From positions 5,332,001 through 5,396,000 of the forward strand of contig CP082844.1 in NCBI GenBank assembly GCA_019930625.1: DNA of 64,000 nt, read 5' to 3'. Every line of letters begins with the position of its first letter. Within the stretch, counting starts at the first letter, position 1. The stretch comes from Nocardia asteroides (GTDB lineage Bacteria > Actinomycetota > Actinomycetes > Mycobacteriales > Mycobacteriaceae). Positions 9,464 through 19,462 of the stretch are shown one piece after another. Below the pieces are notes generated by a model. That model made no database searches, was not told the DNA's origin, and saw only the letters and a list, made by a program, of their open reading frames with translations. The position numbers and the translations under genes were made by a program.

Positions 9464-10932
9464 CCAGAGGTCTCGACAGGTTCGACGACCCACCAGGCGA
9501 TCGCTGTCCATATCGATGCCAGTAGCACCGCGCCGATGATGTCGGTGGGGTAGTGCGCACCGGCGTAGATTCGCTGCACGCCCACCAGCGCGGGGATCGC
9601 GATGATGGTGACGGACAGGAGTCGATGCCCTCGTCGGCGGGTGGTGGCCCAGAGGAGTGCGGCGGTGGCTGAGTAAAGCGTCAGCGAGGCGGCGACGTGC
9701 CCGGAGGGGAAGCTGGCGGTGGGTGGCAGGTCGGGGTTGAGGTGTGGGACCTGGGGGCGGTCGCGGTCGACGATCGTGGCGGTGGTGAGAAACAGCGTGA
9801 TCTCACCCGACAGCGCGATACCGAGGAACAACGCCGGGCGCCAGCTGCGGAGGACGCCCACCGCCAGCGCGGCGACGATCAGGGCGACCGTGATGACCGC
9901 GGTGGTATTACCGAGTTCGCCGAACACGCCGAGGATGGAGGTGAGCGTAGGGTTACGGTGCTCGGCAAGCGTCGCGACGATGCTGTGATCCCACCGCGGG
10001 ACCGGGTTTTCGGCTTCCGGGGCGCGCACCAGCATGCCCATTCCGACGAGCCCTCCGACGAGCAGCACCCACGCGACCGCGAGTTCGCCGATTCCTCGCC
10101 ATGGGTGGGGAAGGGTGGGCGCATGCCGCAGCGGGACCGGCCGCAAGTCGTCTTCCTCGGCCGGCGGTACGTCACCCGGCAGCGGGCCCGCGTCGCCGAT
10201 TCGGGCGTCGCCACGCCATCGGTGGAACGCGACGGTGGCCAACACGAGCCACAGCGACCCGAGCAGCCAGCCCGCGAGGACGTCGGTGAGGTAGTGCACG
10301 CCCAGCGCTATCCGGCTGACGCCGACGGCCGCCACCATGAGGACCGCGAACACGGCCACCGCACGGCGTGGGCCCGCCGGCAGGATCGGTGCGAAAACCA
10401 GCAGGACAACGCCGTAGCACACCAGTGAACTCATCGCGTGTCCGCTGGGGAAGCTCCACCCGTCTGTGCTGTAGAGGGGAGTCTCCACCACCGGACGCAG
10501 CCGGGCGACAAGCTCTTTGACGATCGGGTTGAGGATCAACCCACCTGCGCCTGTCACCACCACGTAGACAGCAAGGCGGGGGAGACGACGAATGAGCAGC
10601 CAGAGCCCGCAGACGGCGAGCACAAGGACCAGCGTGCCGGTCCCGCCGAGATCGGTGATGCCGGTGAGGATGTTCCGCAGAATCCTGTGCTCCGCGACCA
10701 CGGAGACCAGGCTGTCGGTGACCGCCTGATCCGCTGTCTGCATCGGTTCCCACCGCGCCCGGACCAGCGCAGTCAGCACGCCGAACCCGATACCGACGGC
10801 CACAGTGCCCAGCAATGCCGCGCCACTGCGGACAGCGAATCGTTCGGCGGCCGCGGCCTCACTTCGATGGGCCGGGCCGCCAGGGCAGTCGGCGCCCGTC
10901 ACGGCATCCCCATCGCGGCGGTCTACAGACAA
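9328..10932 (-). CDS. Tandem PAP2-superfamily membrane phosphatase
   Basis: A 534-residue integral membrane protein with two PAP2 (type 2 phosphatidic acid phosphatase) domains. The first has KELVARLRP, PSGHAMSS and SRIALGVHYLTDV; the second has DRDRP, PSGHVAAS and QRIYAGAHYPTD. These are the three conserved blocks of the family, so it probably dephosphorylates a lipid phosphate or diphosphate at the membrane. Duplication of the domain in one chain is unusual. The TTG start is chosen because an AGGAGG lies seven bases upstream on the minus strand. The last 55 residues, after the VEPVETS repeat, are low complexity and antisense to the small gene at 9114-9463, so the ancestral stop may have been near 9480. 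Confidence 0.9.
   Translation of the reverse strand: MSVDRRDGDAVTGADCPGGPAHRSEAAAAERFAVRSGAALLGTVAVGIGFGVLTALVRARWEPMQTADQAVTDSLVSVVAEHRILRNILTGITDLGGTGTLVLVLAVCGLWLLIRRLPRLAVYVVVTGAGGLILNPIVKELVARLRPVVETPLYSTDGWSFPSGHAMSSLVCYGVVLLVFAPILPAGPRRAVAVFAVLMVAAVGVSRIALGVHYLTDVLAGWLLGSLWLVLATVAFHRWRGDARIGDAGPLPGDVPPAEEDDLRPVPLRHAPTLPHPWRGIGELAVAWVLLVGGLVGMGMLVRAPEAENPVPRWDHSIVATLAEHRNPTLTSILGVFGELGNTTAVITVALIVAALAVGVLRSWRPALFLGIALSGEITLFLTTATIVDRDRPQVPHLNPDLPPTASFPSGHVAASLTLYSATAALLWATTRRRGHRLLSVTIIAIPALVGVQRIYAGAHYPTDIIGAVLLASIWTAIAWWVVEPVETSGQSAAPGSTARNFPFRNASTATARISRASSTPIRKRSAADDTETS
9469..9489. repeat. Short actinobacterial-type repeat reading VEPVETS on the minus strand
   Basis: The 21-base stretch GGTCTCGACAGG followed by TTCGACGAC translates on the minus strand as VVEPVET. 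This octamer-like string turns up at the tails of many unrelated actinobacterial proteins and marks a dispersed short repeat; that is from memory and was not checked. Here it falls between the PAP2 core and a low-complexity tail. Confidence 0.4.
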
Positions 10933-11329
10933 CGCAACACCTCCTGCGATCGTGCGAGACTCCGCCGTGCAGCGAAGACCCGCGACAGGTCACCGGAGAA
11001 CCTCCGGGTCTGGATCGTTCGTTATCCACGGTTTCCCGAAACGAGCGGCCGCAATCAATCCGGAAGGTCACGGTCGCCAGCCCCGCGATGTTCGGTGACG
11101 AGTTCGGCCCTCGTGGGTGACTGAAAGCAGCGTCCGCCGCGTATCGCTGAGCAACCGATTCACATGCCGAGCGTCGGCAGCGCCACTGTTCTTCCTTGCT
11201 GACACCTGAAGCCGCAGCGGAGTTCGACGTCGCTCGCACCGGATCACCTGTGTCGCAGTAGAAGCCGATTTGGTCGTTGCGGGCGTACAAGACGAGTCCG
11301 CCGACTCCCGCGCCACAGTGACCGCGGAT
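10933..11329. other. No gene recognised (397 bp)
   Basis: Apart from the PAP2 ribosome binding site at its left edge, no convincing coding, tRNA or terminator signal is visible on either strand. Confidence 0.5.
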
Positions 11330-12091
11330 CTAGCGACTGCGTTCGTATGTGTGATCCGGAGCTGGAATCCGCTGATAGTCGGTGACGCGGAAGGTTGGTG
11401 TGTGATCGGGATCATGCTGGGCGCTGTCCGGTTCGACTGAGCCGCGGACCTCGAGCCACGTGTCGTCCTCGATTACTTCCGGCATCCCCGTAAGGTGCAC
11501 GACTACATAGCGGGCATCGGCGACGCAGCAGGTGATGACCACTCGCGCGAGATCTGTGTCGGTGGTGTCGGAAGGCCGTTGCCCGAGATCGACCGGCCGC
11601 ATCGCGAATCCGCTGATGGTCACCTCTCGGCCGTCCAGGGAGCGGTTCGAGTCGAACAGCGCCCGATCCACCAGATCGACAACCCGCAACGTCGGTGCGG
11701 AATCCGTCGGCAGGGGCGGAAACGGCCATCGCTCCGGTTGCGCCGAGGGCGAATCGCCTGCCACGACCTGTACCCGAGGGCTCGTCACGGCGGCGTCGGC
11801 GCCCAGCGCGGGCGGGGCGATCAGCAGCAGTGCGGCGGCCGGAAGCAGCAGGAGCCAATGGGCCCGGCCGGTGCCGTGCCCATGGTCGTGCTCGTCGCTC
11901 GAGGTGGCCGCGCCGCGCCGGATGTCGCGCACGATCGCGATCAGCCCGAGCAGAATGAAACCCGCGCCGCTGATCAGCAGGAACGGATAGAGGCCGGGTT
12001 TCACGTAGCGCAGGTAGGAGCCATCGAGCGCGATCCACAAGACCGCGCCGCCGATCAGCAGCAACAGCAGATTCTGGGTCTCCCGTCTCAC
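11330..12091 (-). CDS. TIGR03943/DUF1980 family permease-associated protein
   Basis: A 253-residue membrane-anchored protein. It has N-terminal hydrophobic segments (LLLLLIGGAVLWIAL and a second after YPFLL), a His-rich loop DEHDHGHG, another membrane segment, then a C-terminal OB-like region with VTISGF and ITCCVADA typical of the DUF1980 family (B. subtilis YcgQ type). It pairs with the permease just upstream: its GTG at 12091 overlaps the permease stop in a GTGA. A longer frame to 12313 exists but would run deep inside the permease and is rejected. Substrate unknown. Confidence 0.85.
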   Translation of the reverse strand: MRRETQNLLLLLIGGAVLWIALDGSYLRYVKPGLYPFLLISGAGFILLGLIAIVRDIRRGAATSSDEHDHGHGTGRAHWLLLLPAAALLLIAPPALGADAAVTSPRVQVVAGDSPSAQPERWPFPPLPTDSAPTLRVVDLVDRALFDSNRSLDGREVTISGFAMRPVDLGQRPSDTTDTDLARVVITCCVADARYVVVHLTGMPEVIEDDTWLEVRGSVEPDSAQHDPDHTPTFRVTDYQRIPAPDHTYERSR

Positions 12092-13095
12092 CGGGCACCT
12101 CCGAGAAAGACATATCCGGCGAGGGTGCCGCACACCACGGCCACCACGAACGTCACCGGCGCGAATCGCATCGCGAACGCTCGTCCGAACGTACCCGCCT
12201 GCATGGCGAACAGTTTCACATCGACTGCGGGCCCGACCACCAGGAACACCAGCCGCGGCAGCAACGGCAGCGTCGACATGCTCGCAGCGACGAACGCGTC
12301 GGCCTCCGAGCACAGCGCCAGCACGATCGCCAAGACGGCCAGAACAACGATGGCTATCACCATCTGGCCGGCCAGATGTTCAAACCAGGAGGACGGGACC
12401 AGCACATGGAGCGCGGCGGCCGCCCCCGCGCCGAGTACGAGAAAAGCGCTGGCCTGTAATAGATCGTGGCGCGCGGCCTCGGTGAAGACCTCCCAGCGGG
12501 TGCGGCCCGCCACGCAGTGACCATGCCCGGCCCTCGGCAACAGCCACGCCGGACGGCCGAACATCGACCAGATGAAGCCCATCGCGACCGCGGTGGCCAG
12601 CGAACCGGTGAACCGCGCCGCGACCATACCCGGCTCGCCGGGAAAAGCCACCGCGGTGGAGATCAGCACGACCGGGTTGGTCGCGGGCGCGGACAGCATG
12701 AAAGCCAGCGCTACCGAGCCCGGCGCGCCCTGATCGGTCAACCGTCGCGCCACCGGCACGACACCGCACTCACATCCAGGCAACGCCATGCCCGCCAGCC
12801 CGGCTACGCCGATCGCCGCGGACTCGTTGCGCGGCAGCACCTTTCGCAGCACGGCAGGGGAGACGAACGCCGCGATGCAACCACTGACCAGTACGCCGAG
12901 TACCAGAAAGGGCACCGCCTGCACGAAGACGCCGGAGAATATCGTCACCGCGGTCTGCAACCGTGCCGACGCATCGACCGCGCGCACCAGCGGCGCCTGC
13001 ATGACCAGCCCGAGGGCGATCAGCGCGACCAGTGCGTACGTCGAGGGCACTTTCGTCCGAATCGAGGTCGGAGTGTTCTGCGCGAGCACGCTCAC
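12088..13095 (-). CDS. DUF318 / UPF0718 family permease
   Basis: A 335-residue polytopic membrane protein of the ArsP/YraQ/YcgR group. The diagnostic PGCECGVVP motif lies in the first half and SAPATNPVVL follows it; SEADAFVAASM marks the second half. These conserved polar motifs within helices fit a transporter of small anions or metalloids, but the substrate cannot be read from sequence. The GTG start is the first plausible one. It is the upstream gene of a two-gene operon with the DUF1980 protein (four-base overlap). Confidence 0.87.
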   Translation of the reverse strand: MSVLAQNTPTSIRTKVPSTYALVALIALGLVMQAPLVRAVDASARLQTAVTIFSGVFVQAVPFLVLGVLVSGCIAAFVSPAVLRKVLPRNESAAIGVAGLAGMALPGCECGVVPVARRLTDQGAPGSVALAFMLSAPATNPVVLISTAVAFPGEPGMVAARFTGSLATAVAMGFIWSMFGRPAWLLPRAGHGHCVAGRTRWEVFTEAARHDLLQASAFLVLGAGAAAALHVLVPSSWFEHLAGQMVIAIVVLAVLAIVLALCSEADAFVAASMSTLPLLPRLVFLVVGPAVDVKLFAMQAGTFGRAFAMRFAPVTFVVAVVCGTLAGYVFLGGAR

Positions 13096-13281
13096 ATCCT
13101 GTCAGCACGAGCCGCCGAACCCGTCGACCGACCCTGATCGATGAGGAACGGCTTCGTTCCCGTGACCGTCATCCGAACAGGATCGCGGTCGTCGCTTCCA
13201 ATAGAACCCGCGTGTGGGGCGGCGGAGGAGGTCCGCAGGGGCGGGGCGTACGCGTCCATGGTGCGCGCCCGCCCGTGCCGA

Positions 13282-13896
13282 TCAGGCCGGCCGCGTGGCG
13301 GTGGCTATTTGGAACACGCTGTCTACCCGTCGGATTTTCGGCTCACGCAGGCCGGCTTCTTCGAGCATGGCGACGAGTTCGGCGTCGGAGTGGAAGCGGG
13401 CGCGCTTGGCGACCGGCGGTGGCATGAGCGACCGTGGGGGATCGGGCGCGACGGTGTGCAGGACCAGGCGACCGTTCGGTGCGAGGACTCGGTGCAGTTC
13501 GGACAGCATGGCGGGCGCCTCGACGAAGAACAGGATGTTCATCGCGGTCGCGCTGCTGAAGCGTCCGTCCGGCAGGGGCAATGCTTCCGCCGCGGCCTCG
13601 ATGACCTTGAGCCTGCCCTCTCGGACGGCGGTTTCGTTTCTCGACCTGGTGAGCGCCACCATATCGGCGCTGTGATCCACGGCTGTTACGCGGCAACCGG
13701 TTTCCAGCGCACTGGCGGCGAAAGTGCCGCCTCCGCAGCCCACCTCGAGGAGGTGGTCGTTGTCGGTGAGGTGAAGCTCTGCCAGCGTGTCGCGGAAGAT
13801 CGGGTGGTGGGATTTCATGTCCCGCCACATCAACCGTGCCAGCGGTCCGCGAGGTCTGCGCAGCAGTCGGTCGGTGAACAGATCGAAAAGAGCCAA
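13282..13896 (-). CDS. Class I SAM-dependent methyltransferase
   Basis: A 204-residue Methyltransf_11-type protein. Motif I is LLEVGCGGGTFA, the acidic end of beta-2 is TAVDHS, motif II/III is around NILFFVEAPAMLSEL and the post-motif region is LAPNGRLVLHTV. Substrate not evident. The TTG start at 13896 has a GGA seven to nine bases upstream. It stands 32 bases downstream of the aldo/keto reductase on the same strand, so the two may be co-transcribed. Confidence 0.85.
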   Translation of the reverse strand: MALFDLFTDRLLRRPRGPLARLMWRDMKSHHPIFRDTLAELHLTDNDHLLEVGCGGGTFAASALETGCRVTAVDHSADMVALTRSRNETAVREGRLKVIEAAAEALPLPDGRFSSATAMNILFFVEAPAMLSELHRVLAPNGRLVLHTVAPDPPRSLMPPPVAKRARFHSDAELVAMLEEAGLREPKIRRVDSVFQIATATRPA

Positions 13897-13928
13897 GGCG
13901 AATTCCTGTCGTGATCGTCCGAAGGTGG

Positions 13929-15014
13929 TCAGCTGTGGGAGCTCAGCTGAATCCGCATGTCTCCGTGCACGCTGCGGTGAGCCAATGGGCGAGCGAGTAC
14001 GGTGTGCGGATATCCCGGCGTGATGGCGGACGCACTGCTGAGGCGCTCGAGATGGTGGCCGTCGAAGGCGAGGTCCAAGGCGTCGAGGTTGTCCTCGAGC
14101 TGCGCGCGTGTTCGGGCACCGAGAACGGGTGCGGTAAGGCCGGGTTGGCGCAGCAGCCAGGCGAGGGCCACCTGCGCCGGCGACCGGCCGAGTTGCCGGG
14201 CCACCTGGCGTACGGTCTCGGCGATGGTCAGCGACCGTTCGGTGAGACCGTCGTTGGCGACGATCAGGTCTTTGCGGGTGGTTCCCACCACCGGACGCCG
14301 CGCATCCGACGGGAGATCCGCATCGGTGTACTTACCGGCGAGCACGCCTCCCGCCAGTGGCGACCAGGCAACCACGCCGAGGCCCATTTCGCGGGCCATC
14401 GGCAGCATGTCGTGTTCGGCCGTGCGTTCGGTCAGGTTGTACTCCAGTTGAACCGCGATGAGCGGCGTCCATCCCCGCAAGTCGGCCATCGTCTGCATGC
14501 GTGCGATCTGCCAGACGGGGGTGTTCGAAATGCCCAGGTACAGCACTTTGCCCGCGCGCACCAGATCGTCCATCGCGCGCAGGATCTCTTCGGGCGGCGT
14601 GAGGCCGTCCCACATGTGCAGGTACAGCAGGTCGAGATAGTCGGTGCCCAGGCGGCGTAGGCTCGCCTCGACCGAGGCGACCATGTTCTTGCGATGGTTG
14701 CCGCCGGAATTCGGATCGGTGAGCCGTCGCAGCAGGGTGTACTTGGTGGACAGGACCAGAGCCTCGCGGTCGGCCGCGGCGAACTCGCCGAGCCATTTCT
14801 CGGCGTTGCCGTTGGTGTAATTGCCTGCCGTGTCGAGGAAGTTGCCGCCGCGTGTGACGTAGGCGTCGAAGATGCGCCGAGCCTCGTTCTTGTCGGCGCC
14901 CCATCCCCAGTCGGTTCCGAAGGTCATGGTGCCCAAGGCCATCGGTGATACACGCAGGCCCGACCGTCCAAGCAGCCGGTAGCAGTCCAGGGCATTGTTG
15001 AAAAACGTTGTCAT
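13929..15014 (-). CDS. Aldo/keto reductase
   Basis: A 361-residue NAD(P)H-dependent oxidoreductase of the AKR superfamily with the usual catalytic tetrad: Asp in FLDTAGNY, the Tyr of the same block, Lys in STKYTLL and His in YLHMWD. The cofactor region VLGARTRAQLEDNL near the C-terminus is typical. It is transcribed away from the NRPS gene; only 46 bases separate the two ATGs, so their promoters must overlap. Whether it serves the biosynthetic pathway, for example as a trans-acting reductase, is open. Confidence 0.9.
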   Translation of the reverse strand: MTTFFNNALDCYRLLGRSGLRVSPMALGTMTFGTDWGWGADKNEARRIFDAYVTRGGNFLDTAGNYTNGNAEKWLGEFAAADREALVLSTKYTLLRRLTDPNSGGNHRKNMVASVEASLRRLGTDYLDLLYLHMWDGLTPPEEILRAMDDLVRAGKVLYLGISNTPVWQIARMQTMADLRGWTPLIAVQLEYNLTERTAEHDMLPMAREMGLGVVAWSPLAGGVLAGKYTDADLPSDARRPVVGTTRKDLIVANDGLTERSLTIAETVRQVARQLGRSPAQVALAWLLRQPGLTAPVLGARTRAQLEDNLDALDLAFDGHHLERLSSASAITPGYPHTVLARPLAHRSVHGDMRIQLSSHS

Positions 15015-15060
15015 TATCGTCTAGTGTAGGCCCACTGAGTTTGCCGAGCAAGGGCTGGAG
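15015..15060. promoter_or_regulatory. Divergent intergenic region, AKR / NRPS-1
   Basis: This 46-bp gap contains the start regions of both genes. An AAGGG and a GGAG lie close before the NRPS ATG. I see no IdeR-like iron box (TTAGGTTAGGCTAACC type), which would be expected if the cluster made an iron-regulated siderophore. Confidence 0.4.
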
Positions 15061-18000
15061 ATGGCGACAATCGATACAGAAGTTCGGCGTTGCGCCGCAA
15101 CGGTTCTCGGAATCGATGCGGGCGGGATCGACGCACGGCGCCCCTTGCAGGAACACGGGCTGGATTCCTTTCTCGCCGCCCGTCTGCACCTGCGTCTGGC
15201 CGAACGCACCGGGGTGCGCGTGCCACTGGAAGCCTTCGTCGGAGCCACGCTCGACTCGTTGGTCGCGGAGATCGAAAAGCGCAGGGAATCAGTCGATTCG
15301 ACGCGTCGAGAGACCGTCTCGCCGACGCCGCCCGTCGCGGCGTCCGAGATCGTCGTCGAAGAAGAACTGACCCCCATCCAGGCGTCCTACTGGGTGGGCC
15401 GCGAGGCCGGCATGCCGCTCGGGGGGGTGGCCACGTTCTACTACTTCGAATTCGACCGCGATCCGGAACGATTCGTGGCAGCCGACGCGCGGGCCGAAGT
15501 CGGCGCGCTGGAGACGGCGTGGAACACGGTGGTTGCCCGCCACGACATGCTGCGGGCCATCGTAACCGACGACGGCCGTCAACGGGTGCTGCCGCCGGGG
15601 CGGCGCTACCGCATCGAGGTCACCGACCTGCGGGATCCCGCAGGCGATGCCGCCGCGGCCTTGGCGCGGCTGCGCCACGAGAAGTCACATCAGGTGCGCG
15701 ATACCGCGACAGGACCGTTGTTCGACATCCACGCCGCGCTTCTGCCGTCCGGCGCGCTGCGGCTGTTCGTCGGATTCGACATCATCGTGCTGGATATGGC
15801 TAGCTGGATTCAGCTCATGCGGGAGTGGGGTGAGTTGGTCGCCGATCCGGACGCGGCGCTGCCACCGCCGCCGACCTCGTTCCTCAGTATCGTGCGCGCC
15901 CGCCGGGCGGCCGAGGCGGGCCGCCGGGAACGGGATCGCGCCTACTGGCAGGAGCGGCTGGCCGGCCTGCCGCCCGGCCCTCGGCTGCCCTATGCGGTCG
16001 CACCCGAAACGATTCGCACCGCCCGATTCCGGCGCCACGAGGCGCGGCTCGCACCGGAACACTGGACGGCTCTCGGCTCTCGCGCCGCGCAGCGTGGCCT
16101 CAGCCCTACCGCGGTGCTGCTCGCGGCTTTCGGACTCACCTTGTCACGGTGGGGAGCCACCGACGCGTTCTGCCTCAACGCCACCCTGTTCGACCGATCC
16201 GACGAAGGCGGGGACAACGAGGGCGTCGTCGGGGATTTCAGCACCACCGCGCTGGTCGAGATGCCGGCCCCGAACCCGGGCGATTGGCTCGGGTTCGCCG
16301 ACTACGCTCGCCGCGTCAACACGCGGTTCTGGGCCGACCTGGAACACCGCTCCTACAGCGGCGTCGAGGTGCAGCGCGAGCAGACCGCCGACCTCGCGCC
16401 GCGTTACCCGGTGGTGTTCACCAGCGGGGTCGGTCTCGGCCAGGCCGACGGCCCGGCCGCGGGCTGGTTGGGCGACGAGGTGTTCGGAGTCTCGCAGACA
16501 CCGCAGGTGACCCTCGACCACATCGTCTGGGACGAGGCCGGGGGATTACGGCTGGCGTGGGATGCCGTCGAGGAAGTCTTCCCGCCCGAGTTCGTGGATC
16601 GGATGCTCGCCGCCCACGCCCGCCTGCTGCGGCGGCTGGCCCAGGACGAGACCGCCTGGGACACCGCGGAACTGGGTTGGAACCCGTATTTCGAGACGGT
16701 GCGACCGCTTCCATCCGGACTCGGTGCCGGGTTGCTCACGGACCTGCAGCGCCACCAGGTGGCCGAGCGGCCGGAGTCCGCGGCTGTGCTCTCCACCGCA
16801 GGACTGCTCACGCACAGCGAGGTGTCTACACGGGCGCGCGCGATCGCCGGGCGGCTGATCGCGGCCGGTGTCCGACCGCGCGATCGAGTGGCGGTGCTCG
16901 CTCCCAAATCTGCGGATCAGATCGTCGCCGTCTACGGGATTCTCTGGGCTGGAGCGACATTCGTCCCGATCGAGCCGGAATGGCCCGCCTCCCGCATTGC
17001 CTCGGTCTGTCGCCGCGCCGGGATCGGACATGCTCTCGCCGTACCCGGTGTGGAGCTGCCGGAAAACGTCATCGCGCACCCGCTCGACGCTCCTGGCGGT
17101 GCCGTCAGCGTCGGCGAGCCGATCGCCACCGCGGACGACGACCTGGCCTACGTCATCTTCACCTCCGGATCGACCGGTGAACCCAAGGGGGTGGCCGTCG
17201 AGCACCGCGCCGCCCGCACCACGATCGACGACATCAACGATCGCTTCGGCATCGGTCCGGGCGATCGGGTGCTCGCGCTGTCGGCGCTGAGTTTCGATCT
17301 GTCCGTCTACGACATCTTCGGCGTGCTCGGCGCGGGAGGGGCGCTGGTACTCCCGGACGCCGACCGGTTGCGCGATCCGGGCCACTGGTGCGAACTCGTC
17401 GCCGCTCACCGGGTGACGGTGTGGAACACGGCCCCCGCGCTCGCGGAGATGCTCGTCGAATACGCCGAGGCCGACCCGGCGGCGGCCGCGCGGCTGCGGT
17501 CGCTGCGCGTGCTGCTGCTGTCGGGTGACTGGATTCCGCTGTCGCTGCCCGGTCGGCTGCGCGCGGTGATCGGTGAGCAGGTGCGGGTGATCAGTCTGGG
17601 CGGCGCGACCGAAGCCGCCATCTGGTCGATCTGCCATCCCGTTCAGGAAGTGCGGCCCGAGTGGACCAGCATCCCGTACGGCAGGGCGCTGCGCGAGCAG
17701 TTCTTCCTCGTGCTCGACGAGGACGGCCTGCCCTGTCCGGTCGGCGTACCGGGTGAACTGCACATCGGAGGGGCTGGTCTGGCACGCGGGTATGTCGGGG
17801 ACGACGAGCAGACCGCCCGACGTTTCATCCGGCACGACCGGCTGGGAGAGCGGCTGTACCGCACCGGTGACCTGGGCAAGTGGCGGCCCGACGGCGCCAT
17901 CGAGTTCCTCGGCCGCGTCGACCGGCAAGTCAAGGTCCGCGGCCACCGCATCGAGCTCGGGGAGATCGAGGCCGTACTCCACCGGCATCCGGCCGTGCGC

Positions 18001-18978
18001 CGGTGTGTGGCGGCGGCGGTACCGGGGGCGGACGACCGGCCGCAGCTCGTGGTCTACGTGGTGGCCGGTGACTCACCGGCGGACACCGCGGAACTCACCA
18101 CCCACGCGGCGCGTCACCTGCCGCAGTACATGGTGCCGTCCCGGTGGGTGCTTCTGGACGCCGTGCCGTTGACATCCAACGGCAAGGTCGACCATTCCCG
18201 ATTGCCGAACCCGTTCCGTCGCGAGGAAGCCGAGACGGGAACCACCGCACCGGCCGAATACAGCCCGGCGATCAATGGACTTCCGACCGAAAACGGACGA
18301 CCGGATCCCGGCCGAATCGCCCCGGTGGCCGCTCCAGCGCCCGCCCGGGGGACGGCCGCCACAGCCGGCGATCTCGCCGCGACATCGGTTGCGGCGGAGG
18401 AACAGGCGAGCACACCGGCCGACGACTGGCTGCTGCACGCGGCGCGACAAGCCGAGGCGCTGGGACTGACGTTGACACTGCGTGCGCAACCCCTCGACGG
18501 CGTCACCGGGAACAACGCCGCCGAGTGGGTCGGTCGTCTGCATACGGCGGCCACGGCCCGCGGCCTCGTCGCCGAGGCGCACTACGGCGACGCGGCCGAG
18601 CTCGTCCTCACCGCTGCGATGCCGACCATCACGGCCACCCGCGCGCGAATCGAATCCGCGGTCGTCGAGGTCTTCACCGACCTGCTCGGCCCAGGTTTCG
18701 CGGCGACCACCCCGTTCAACGATCTCGGCGCGACCTCCCTGACCCTGGTGCGGGCCCATCGCAAGCTGCGGCACCTCACTTCGGTGCTCACCGTGCCGGA
18801 CATCTTCCGGCTCGGCACCGTCCGGCGGTTGACGGACTGGATCGTCGACCACACCGATCAGGAGACCTCGACCCGCGAATCCGGCGCCGTGTCGATCGAT
18901 CTCACCGACGCCATAGCGCGCGGCCACCGTCGACGCGCCCACCGATCGAAAGCGAGGCTCGCGGATGTCGTTCGCTGA
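15061..18978 (+). CDS. NRPS: carrier - cyclization (Cy) - A(Cys) - PCP
   Basis: 1,305 residues. An N-terminal carrier domain (GLDSF, Ser36), as in the aryl carriers of PchE, MbtB and HMWP2, precedes a Cy domain with [12 protein letters not shown] and DxxxxDxxS at 240-248. Its catalytic pair is Thr454 in PVVFTS and Asp486 in QTPQVTLD. The A domain has [12 protein letters not shown]. Its pocket residues read D746 L747 Y750 N789 L819 S821 L846 I854 W855 K1042, the DLYNLSLIWK pattern known for cysteine. A Pro/Ala-rich linker and about 80 unassigned residues follow, then a PCP (LGATSL, Ser1226). The A domain carries no embedded methyltransferase. Predicted act: couple a carrier-bound starter acid to Cys and close a thiazoline. 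The OsmC gene overlaps its end by 14 bases. Confidence 0.93.
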   Translation: MATIDTEVRRCAATVLGIDAGGIDARRPLQEHGLDSFLAARLHLRLAERTGVRVPLEAFVGATLDSLVAEIEKRRESVDSTRRETVSPTPPVAASEIVVEEELTPIQASYWVGREAGMPLGGVATFYYFEFDRDPERFVAADARAEVGALETAWNTVVARHDMLRAIVTDDGRQRVLPPGRRYRIEVTDLRDPAGDAAAALARLRHEKSHQVRDTATGPLFDIHAALLPSGALRLFVGFDIIVLDMASWIQLMREWGELVADPDAALPPPPTSFLSIVRARRAAEAGRRERDRAYWQERLAGLPPGPRLPYAVAPETIRTARFRRHEARLAPEHWTALGSRAAQRGLSPTAVLLAAFGLTLSRWGATDAFCLNATLFDRSDEGGDNEGVVGDFSTTALVEMPAPNPGDWLGFADYARRVNTRFWADLEHRSYSGVEVQREQTADLAPRYPVVFTSGVGLGQADGPAAGWLGDEVFGVSQTPQVTLDHIVWDEAGGLRLAWDAVEEVFPPEFVDRMLAAHARLLRRLAQDETAWDTAELGWNPYFETVRPLPSGLGAGLLTDLQRHQVAERPESAAVLSTAGLLTHSEVSTRARAIAGRLIAAGVRPRDRVAVLAPKSADQIVAVYGILWAGATFVPIEPEWPASRIASVCRRAGIGHALAVPGVELPENVIAHPLDAPGGAVSVGEPIATADDDLAYVIFTSGSTGEPKGVAVEHRAARTTIDDINDRFGIGPGDRVLALSALSFDLSVYDIFGVLGAGGALVLPDADRLRDPGHWCELVAAHRVTVWNTAPALAEMLVEYAEADPAAAARLRSLRVLLLSGDWIPLSLPGRLRAVIGEQVRVISLGGATEAAIWSICHPVQEVRPEWTSIPYGRALREQFFLVLDEDGLPCPVGVPGELHIGGAGLARGYVGDDEQTARRFIRHDRLGERLYRTGDLGKWRPDGAIEFLGRVDRQVKVRGHRIELGEIEAVLHRHPAVRRCVAAAVPGADDRPQLVVYVVAGDSPADTAELTTHAARHLPQYMVPSRWVLLDAVPLTSNGKVDHSRLPNPFRREEAETGTTAPAEYSPAINGLPTENGRPDPGRIAPVAAPAPARGTAATAGDLAATSVAAEEQASTPADDWLLHAARQAEALGLTLTLRAQPLDGVTGNNAAEWVGRLHTAATARGLVAEAHYGDAAELVLTAAMPTITATRARIESAVVEVFTDLLGPGFAATTPFNDLGATSLTLVRAHRKLRHLTSVLTVPDIFRLGTVRRLTDWIVDHTDQETSTRESGAVSIDLTDAIARGHRRRAHRSKARLADVVR

Positions 18979-19462
18979 CACCGTGTTCCGGCTGCGCACC
19001 GCCGCGAGCCGCGCGGCCGACCGCAGACAGCGGTTCACCGTCCGTGCCGAACACCGTCCGGATACACCCACCGAGATGCGGGTGCGCATCGGCAAGCACA
19101 CCCTCGTGGTCGACGAACCCGTGGCCGCGGGCGGCGGCGACGCCGGTCCCGACCCGATCGGGATGGCGCTGGCCGCACTGGGCACCTGTCAGGCGGTCAC
19201 GTACCGCTTCCACGCGGCACGGCTGGGTATCGCTGTCCATTCGCTGTCGGTGGACGTCGACGCCGACGTGGACCTCGGGCCCGTCTTCGGGCTCGCCGAG
19301 CCGGTGCAACCGGGTCGTATCCGGGTCCGTGCCCGGGTGGGCGGCCCGCACGAAGCGGCCCGGTATCGCGAGCTGCACCAGCTCGTGGAGGCGTCCTGTC
19401 CGGTGCTGGCCATGATGCGGGGCCACCTGGCGGTGGACTCGGAATTGGAGATCGAATCGTGA
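18965..19462 (+). CDS. OsmC/Ohr-family protein inside the NRPS operon
   Basis: A 165-residue OsmC-fold protein with the two family cysteines in place: Cys75 in [11 protein letters not shown] and Cys145 in VEASCPVL. Family members reduce organic hydroperoxides through this cysteine pair. The gene is locked between the two megasynthases: its ATG lies 14 bases inside the NRPS-1 end and its TGA overlaps the next GTG. A dedicated role in the pathway is therefore likely, such as protecting thiols or a redox or hydrolytic step on a thiazoline intermediate. That role is inference; I know of no precedent I can name with certainty. Confidence 0.85.
   Translation: MSFADTVFRLRTAASRAADRRQRFTVRAEHRPDTPTEMRVRIGKHTLVVDEPVAAGGGDAGPDPIGMALAALGTCQAVTYRFHAARLGIAVHSLSVDVDADVDLGPVFGLAEPVQPGRIRVRARVGGPHEAARYRELHQLVEASCPVLAMMRGHLAVDSELEIES

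Noticed and set aside
9697..10428. Long plus-strand frames opposite the PAP2 gene
   Set aside because: They are Arg/Asp/Gly-rich shadows of the minus-strand gene without start signals.
15015..15060. Iron box in the NRPS promoter
   Set aside because: No sequence close to the IdeR/DmdR consensus is present in the 46-bp gap, so iron control of the cluster cannot be claimed.
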